Below, in pieces: positions 14,329 to 17,959 of a stretch of 17,959 bases of DNA (position 1 is its first letter; every line of letters starts with the position of its first letter). Position numbers and translations under genes: made by a program. A model generated the notes under the pieces. It ran no database searches. It saw only the letters and a program-made list of their open reading frames with translations, and had not been told where the DNA came from. Source of the stretch: Lachnospiraceae bacterium UBA3401 (GTDB taxonomy: Bacteria > Bacillota > Clostridia > Lachnospirales > Lachnospiraceae); contig DEPD01000073.1 of the NCBI GenBank assembly GCA_002358575.1, positions 1 to 17,959 on the forward strand. The letters are read 5' to 3'.

Positions 14329-14366
14329 TCTCCCAATCAATTCCTTTTCATTGCATATCTAATTAA

Positions 14367-14383
14367 TGTTACAATTTTGTTAC
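14367..14383. promoter_or_regulatory. WalR (YycF)-type box
   Basis: TGTTAC-aattt-TGTTAC is an exact match to the WalR consensus TGTWAH-N5-TGTWAH. It reads on the plus strand, opposite to the gene, about 10 nt after the predicted start of transcription. WalRK controls NlpC/P60-type wall hydrolases in Firmicutes. Position and orientation suggest repression rather than activation. Confidence 0.6.
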
Positions 14384-14400
14384 ATATAAATTACAGATTT

Positions 14401-14429
14401 AATATATCACTGAATCCCCAGTCTGTCAA
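14401..14429 (-). promoter_or_regulatory. Promoter of the NlpC/P60 gene
   Basis: Minus strand TTGACA (14429-14424) and TATATT (14406-14401) with a 17-nt spacer; the start of transcription is predicted near 14394, giving a leader of about 65 nt. Confidence 0.75.
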
Positions 14430-14470
14430 TAACAATCTCACGCTGTCCCACTGTCATTTCTTGTCAAAAG

Positions 14471-14633
14471 GTTACTATTCACGGTCTAGGAGCCGCTCAT
14501 AGTAACGATTCGAGGCGATATTCAGGGTTTTGCTTCGCAAAAATCGCCCATTTTGCAAAGCAAAATTTTCACTCCCGAATCATGTTCTCACGGAATGCGC
14601 AGTTCAACGCATTCCTGACCCATAAATAGTAAC
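14471..14633. mobile_element. MITE-like element C with 8-bp target duplication
   Basis: A 163-bp non-coding element in the ribF to wall-hydrolase gap. Its ends are GTTACTATT (14471-14479) and AATAGTAAC (14625-14633), a perfect 9-bp inverted repeat. GTCAAAAG stands directly before it (14463-14470) and, after one base, directly behind it (14635-14642), a likely target duplication. Inside are several hairpins: an extra ATAGTAAC at 14499-14506, GGCGAT/ATCGCC, TTTTGC/GCAAAA pairs, and GGAATGCG/CGCATTCC (14592-14615). No transposase is encoded, so it would have been moved in trans. No ordinary ribF terminator is visible, and these hairpins may act as one. Confidence 0.75.
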
Positions 14634-14690
14634 AGTCAAAAGCAGTATTTTACATTCCCTTATATTTACAAACAATAGGCTTTCTCATGT

Positions 14691-15638
14691 CTATAATCCA
14701 TGATATTTTCTGCCGTCTGCAATGTCCACCGCCATCTGTTCTTTCAAAGCATTCACTCCTTCAAAGCGCATTTCTGGTCTTTTATGGCACAGCAAGTATA
14801 CTTCCATCTCCTCCCCATACACATCACTGTCAAAATCATAAATATAAGTTTCCACACCCATGACAGAACGGTCATCCACTGTAGGTTTTGTTCCAATATT
14901 GGTGATTGCCGCAAACTGTTTGTTGTCATATGGCATCACGCCTATATCACTGTGCAGATATACATATGAATAATACACCCCTTTTGGCGGAAGCAGCTTT
15001 TCTTTTGGTGGCAGAAGATTCACTGTCGGCATACCAAGCGTGCGCCCCAATCTTCGTCCATGTACAATTTTTCCCGCTACATGATATGGTGTTCCTAACA
15101 GCTCTTGAACTAGTTCCATATTTCCTTGGCTGACTTCCTCTCGCACATAAGTAGAGCTCACTTCCCTGCCTTGATACTGCACCTTCTCAATCAAAATCAC
15201 TTCATACCCACATTGTACCGCCATCTTTTGAAGTAGCTGATAATCTCCTAAACCATGTTTTCCATAGGAGATATCCTCCCCCGCAACCACACATTTCGCA
15301 TGGATTCTATTGACAAGCACTTCCTTAATGTAAGTATCTGGTTCCATATCTGCAATCTTCTGATTGAAAGGATACTCTATCAGATAGTCGATACCTGCAT
15401 TTTCAAAAATACGGCGTTTTTCCTCCACTGTAGAGAGTTCTCTGACTGGCTCTTTGCTAAAAAATAGCGCGGGGGAGGGAACGAAAGTAAATACCACTGA
15501 CTTAAGTCCCTTTTCCTGCTGTTGTCTTAAATATTCCAATAACGTTTGATGTCCTCTATGAAATCCGTCAAACTTACCGATTGCCGCAACCGTATTTTCC
15601 TCGATATAAAATTCTGTCGTATTCTCAATGATTTTCAT
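14691..15638 (-). CDS. ribF: Bifunctional riboflavin kinase / FAD synthetase
   Basis: Makes FMN and then FAD from riboflavin and ATP. The 315-aa protein has the FAD synthetase (nucleotidyltransferase) half first: GKFDGFHRGHQ (21-31) carries the HxGH nucleotide-binding signature, VVAGEDISYGKHGLGD (117-132) follows, and SSTYVREEVSQG (161-172) is the SSTxxR-type motif. The riboflavin kinase half starts at about 184 with GKIVHGRRLGRTLGMPTVNL (189-208) and includes ITNIGTKPTV (245-254) and ETYIYDF (263-269). I chose ATG 15638, 25 bp after the truB stop and preceded by TAGGTGGA; longer in-frame starts would run into truB and are unlike the family. It is part of the nrnA-truB-ribF unit. Confidence 0.95.
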   Translation of the reverse strand: MKIIENTTEFYIEENTVAAIGKFDGFHRGHQTLLEYLRQQQEKGLKSVVFTFVPSPALFFSKEPVRELSTVEEKRRIFENAGIDYLIEYPFNQKIADMEPDTYIKEVLVNRIHAKCVVAGEDISYGKHGLGDYQLLQKMAVQCGYEVILIEKVQYQGREVSSTYVREEVSQGNMELVQELLGTPYHVAGKIVHGRRLGRTLGMPTVNLLPPKEKLLPPKGVYYSYVYLHSDIGVMPYDNKQFAAITNIGTKPTVDDRSVMGVETYIYDFDSDVYGEEMEVYLLCHKRPEMRFEGVNALKEQMAVDIADGRKYHGL

Positions 15639-15663
15639 TTTCCACCTATCCCAAATCCTGCTA

Positions 15664-16566
15664 TCATAAAAACATCTTACAGGGTTTGAACACACCTTCA
15701 TTTTCCGCAAAGATATAAACCGCTCGAAATTCATGATTTCCATTGTATACGCGAAGCTGTTCCCCATCTGAAAAAGATTTGTGATGGTCAAAATCTAACT
15801 GACGCGGATAAAGTTTATTTCCATTTGCAAGTGCATTTTCCGCTTCACATTTTACCGTTGCCCCTTCATACTCCATAAATACGCTGTCGGGTGCAATCAC
15901 ATAATTCTCATAGGTCCCCTGTTGCATTAACTCCTCCACTTTGTCAAGCGTGATGGAATCCGCAATACGAAAATTTCCAACTCTGGTACGAGTTAAATGT
16001 GCCATGGCAGCGCCGCATCCAAGTCTCTGCCCAATATCTGTACAAAGTGTCCTAATATAAGTACCTTTGGAGCAGCTTACCACAAATCGCACTTCTGGCA
16101 GGCGAATCTCCAATATCTGAATCGAAAAAATCTCGACAGGTCTTGACTGCCGCTCTATTTCTTTCCCCTCTCTTGCAAACTCGTAGAGTTTCTTACCATG
16201 AACTTTCAATGCAGAATACATTGGAGGAATCTGCGCATATCCACCGATAAAATACATTATAGCTTGCTTTACTTCTTCCTCACTTACATGGACTTGTGTC
16301 TCTGTAAGAATTCTGCCGCTCATATCCTGTGTGTCTGTGGTCACACCAAGACGCATAAGCGCCTCATATTCCTTGCTCTTGTCTGTCAACATATCACACA
16401 GCTTTGTCGCGCTACCAAAACACACAGGAAGAACCCCGACCGCATCAGGGTCCAATGTTCCAGTATGTCCTATCTTTTTCTGTTTCACAATTCCACGGAG
16501 TTTCGCCACCACATCATGAGACGTGTAGCCAGCCTCCTTATAAATATTCATAATTCCATTTATCAA
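15664..16566 (-). CDS. truB: tRNA pseudouridine-55 synthase
   Basis: Isomerises U55 to pseudouridine in the T-loop of tRNAs. The 300-aa protein shows the catalytic motif GHTGTLDPDAVGVLP (33-47) with Asp39, the KSKEYEALMRLGVTTDTQD segment (63-81), PPMYSALKVHGKKLYE (114-129) and SCSKGTYIRTL (164-174), and ends with a PUA-like C-terminal domain. I place the start at TTG 16566, giving MINGIMNIYKEAG, which matches the family's usual first residues. Upstream, GGCGGTGAT is 7 nt away and nearly a perfect ribosome site. The frame continues upstream to 16692, but that part is MITE sequence and should not be annotated as TruB. The gene lies 25 bp before ribF. Confidence 0.93.
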   Translation of the reverse strand: MINGIMNIYKEAGYTSHDVVAKLRGIVKQKKIGHTGTLDPDAVGVLPVCFGSATKLCDMLTDKSKEYEALMRLGVTTDTQDMSGRILTETQVHVSEEEVKQAIMYFIGGYAQIPPMYSALKVHGKKLYEFAREGKEIERQSRPVEIFSIQILEIRLPEVRFVVSCSKGTYIRTLCTDIGQRLGCGAAMAHLTRTRVGNFRIADSITLDKVEELMQQGTYENYVIAPDSVFMEYEGATVKCEAENALANGNKLYPRQLDFDHHKSFSDGEQLRVYNGNHEFRAVYIFAENEGVFKPCKMFL

Positions 16567-16607
16567 TGCATCACCGCCATCTATTTCATTTCTTGTGCCA
16601 TCTTTTC

Positions 16608-16743
16608 GTAACAGTTCAGATACCTTCATTGTTACGGACAAAAATCCATGCAAAATCGCCTTTGGCGATGGATTTTTGCTTGCAGCCACCACGTTGTCTT
16701 ACGGTATTTGCAACAAAGTGCAAATACCTATCTGAACTGTTAC
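16608..16743. mobile_element. MITE-like element D (IS66-like ends) with 8-bp target duplication
   Basis: A 136-bp non-coding element with perfect 15-bp terminal inverted repeats, GTAACAGTTCAGATA (16608-16622) and TATCTGAACTGTTAC (16729-16743). It is flanked on both sides by ATCTTTTC (16600-16607 and 16744-16751). Ends starting GTAA and 8-bp duplications are typical of the IS66 family, so such a transposase may have moved it. Inside are the hairpins AAAAATCC..ATCGCC-ttt-GGCGATGGATTTTT and GGTATTTG/CAAATACC. It sits exactly at the nrnA stop codon and separates nrnA from truB. Confidence 0.9.
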
Positions 16744-17714
16744 ATCTTTTCTTCATATGCCTTCATCTGAATTGCGATCTGTTTAGAAATATTGTTGACC
16801 ACATCATAAAAAGTTCCATTGATCGTACAACCCGCAGCCCGCATATGACCACCACCGCCAAAGAAAGCTGCAATTTTGCTTACATCTACATACTTGCAGG
16901 AACGCAAACTTACCTTATACTCCAGATTTCCTGTCGCATACATAAAAATAGCGCACTCAATCCCTTTTGTTATGCGGAGTTGGTTTACAATTCCATCTAA
17001 ATCTTTCGCTGTTGCATTGTAAAATTCCAACGTTTTCTTATCTATGACACTGACAATACACTTTCCATCCATAAACATGATACTCTCAAGTAACGCCCTG
17101 CCAAGCAATTGGTTTTGTGTATAGGTTTTTTCATAAAAGGTTTCATCAATTAAACCTGAAAAATCAAATCCATATTCTATCAATTCTGCCGCTGTGCAAA
17201 GTGTACTAGGTAATGTGTTGGAATACTGAAAAATGCCTGTATCGTGAATCATTCCTACGTAGATCGCCTTAGCAATCTCCCGATCAATATATTGTCTGTC
17301 CATAAGACCGTACACAAGTTCTGCTGTTGAACTCATACCAGGATTCACATAGTTTATATCACCACACCCTTGTTTATTACTGATATGATGGTCTATATTA
17401 ATACGTTTTTTTGCCTTTCCAAAAATTTCTTCTGCTTCCCCCAGCCTAGATTTCTCACAATCAAGTGCGATAAACACATCAACCTCACCATCTATTGTAT
17501 AGGTGTTGTCAATCTTATCAAAATCCTGAATACACTGAAAAACCGCAGGCGGATCCTCGAGGCAGAGCTGAACCTTTACAGTTGGCAATGCCTTTTTCAA
17601 ATACAAATACATTGCCAGACACGAGCCAATACAGTCTCCATCTGGTCTGACATGTCCTGAAATCAAAATATATTTTGCGTCCTTACACTCATCTAACAAA
17701 CAGATTTTTTCCAT
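16740..17714 (-). CDS. nrnA: DHH/DHHA1 phosphoesterase (NrnA-like oligoribonuclease / pAp phosphatase)
   Basis: Degrades short RNA oligonucleotides and removes the 3' phosphate from pAp in relatives. The 324-aa protein has the DHH motifs HVRPDGDCIGS (21-31), ALDCEKS (83-89), NIDHHISN (106-113) and GMIHDTGIFQYS (154-165), and the DHHA1 RNA-binding motif FFGGGGHMRAAGC (284-296). I chose ATG 17714, with AGGA about 10 bp upstream; an in-frame TTG at 17735 has no better ribosome site. The stop TAA is made of the first bases of MITE D. Removing the element restores a frame running five codons further (AQEMK), so the present C-terminus is shortened. The gene starts the nrnA-truB-ribF unit; a terminator lies between it and whatever is upstream. 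Confidence 0.93.
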   Translation of the reverse strand: MEKICLLDECKDAKYILISGHVRPDGDCIGSCLAMYLYLKKALPTVKVQLCLEDPPAVFQCIQDFDKIDNTYTIDGEVDVFIALDCEKSRLGEAEEIFGKAKKRINIDHHISNKQGCGDINYVNPGMSSTAELVYGLMDRQYIDREIAKAIYVGMIHDTGIFQYSNTLPSTLCTAAELIEYGFDFSGLIDETFYEKTYTQNQLLGRALLESIMFMDGKCIVSVIDKKTLEFYNATAKDLDGIVNQLRITKGIECAIFMYATGNLEYKVSLRSCKYVDVSKIAAFFGGGGHMRAAGCTINGTFYDVVNNISKQIAIQMKAYEEKM

Positions 17715-17758
17715 AATTTTATTATCCTCACTCAATCCCTAAATATTAGCGTGATTTT

Positions 17759-17786
17759 CTTATACGCTTGTGTACATAATACACAA
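17759..17786 (-). promoter_or_regulatory. Possible nrnA promoter
   Basis: Minus strand TTGTGT (17786-17781) and TATAAG (17764-17759) with a 16-nt spacer, directly after the upstream terminator's U-run. It would start transcription near 17752. Confidence 0.45.
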
Positions 17787-17816
17787 AAATATCTGGGAAG
17801 TCAAATATTCCCAGAT
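17787..17816 (-). terminator. Intrinsic terminator of the gene upstream of nrnA
   Basis: A perfect 9-bp stem ATCTGGGAA (17791-17799) with TTCCCAGAT (17808-17816) and an 8-nt loop, followed in the minus-strand RNA by a U-run (AUUUUUGUG). It closes a minus-strand transcript coming from outside the window. Confidence 0.75.
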
Positions 17817-17834
17817 ACTTTTCATTTTTTATGG

Positions 17835-17959
17835 TAAGGAACTGTAGAAAAATAACTGACGCATCTTGACTTGGCTATTTCTCCGATTATGCATGCCAAA
17901 AAGCCTTGCCGCAGCCCGCTACGCCTACGGTTTTTGACATACCTCCTCGAAGAAATATC
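17835..17959. repeat. Fold-back repeat family A, copy 2 (cut by the window end)
   Basis: TAAGGAACTGTAGAAAAATA and the following sequence repeat 15-139 with about a dozen changes, in the same orientation. The tip CCCGCTAC and the arm TTTTTGACATAC are kept. The right end lies outside the window. It stands about 18 bp beyond the terminator hairpin at 17791-17816. Confidence 0.85.

Noticed and set aside
13812..14362. Plus-strand frames opposite the wall-hydrolase linker
   Set aside because: These are shadows of the low-complexity Ser/Glu repeat region.
15639..15791. Longer ribF start (51 extra residues)
   Set aside because: It would overlap the truB coding end, and the family's N-terminus begins at the ATG at 15638.

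Overview
This window reads as a chromosomal segment of an anaerobic, low-to-mid G+C Firmicute, most likely a Lachnospiraceae-type Clostridium relative. The evidence is protein character (HisRS, PNPase, TruB, RibF, NrnA, clostridial BioB), AGGAGG-type ribosome sites, TTGACA/TATAAT promoters, and many small fold-back repeats. Almost every gene is on the minus strand; one large gene (3322-4626) is on the plus strand. No tRNA, rRNA, CRISPR, phage or transposase gene was seen.

Layout, left to right. 1-193: a 165-bp fold-back repeat. 194-2422: a minus-strand operon of an 82-aa orphan, hisS and nth behind a consensus promoter. 2571-3041: a one-TM coiled-coil protein of unknown role. 3322-4626: a plus-strand signalling protein that looks like MshEN (c-di-GMP-type) + CheX phosphatase + CheY receiver in one chain. 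4779-5840: a membrane-anchored Amidase_2 peptidoglycan amidase. 6122-7087: a lone bioB under a BirA-type operator. 7169-7330: the tail of a decayed plus-strand gene. 7421-7969: a ClbS/DfsB-family protein. 8143-9833: an ECF sigma factor translationally coupled to a DUF4179-type membrane protein. 10164-12770: pnp and rpsO. 12952-14328: a secreted SH3b-NlpC/P60 wall hydrolase with a WalR-like box in its leader. 14691-17714: ribF, truB and nrnA.

The right half is the conserved translation/RNA block nrnA-truB-ribF-rpsO-pnp. It covers nanoRNA and pAp turnover, tRNA Psi55, flavin cofactors, ribosomal protein S15 and 3'-5' RNA decay. Here it is interrupted by a cell-wall hydrolase gene and by two MITE-like elements with recognisable target duplications.

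The main discoveries are: (1) a 136-bp MITE with perfect 15-bp ends and an 8-bp target duplication that rewrote the nrnA stop and moved truB away from it; (2) a second 163-bp MITE with an 8-bp duplication; (3) the MshEN-CheX-REC fusion; (4) the WalR-type box before the wall hydrolase; (5) the BirA-controlled solitary bioB, whose enzyme lacks one classical [2Fe-2S] cysteine; (6) two further dispersed repeat families and several RNA hairpins, including candidate rpsO and pnp leader structures. All calls come from reading the sequence; no database search was run.
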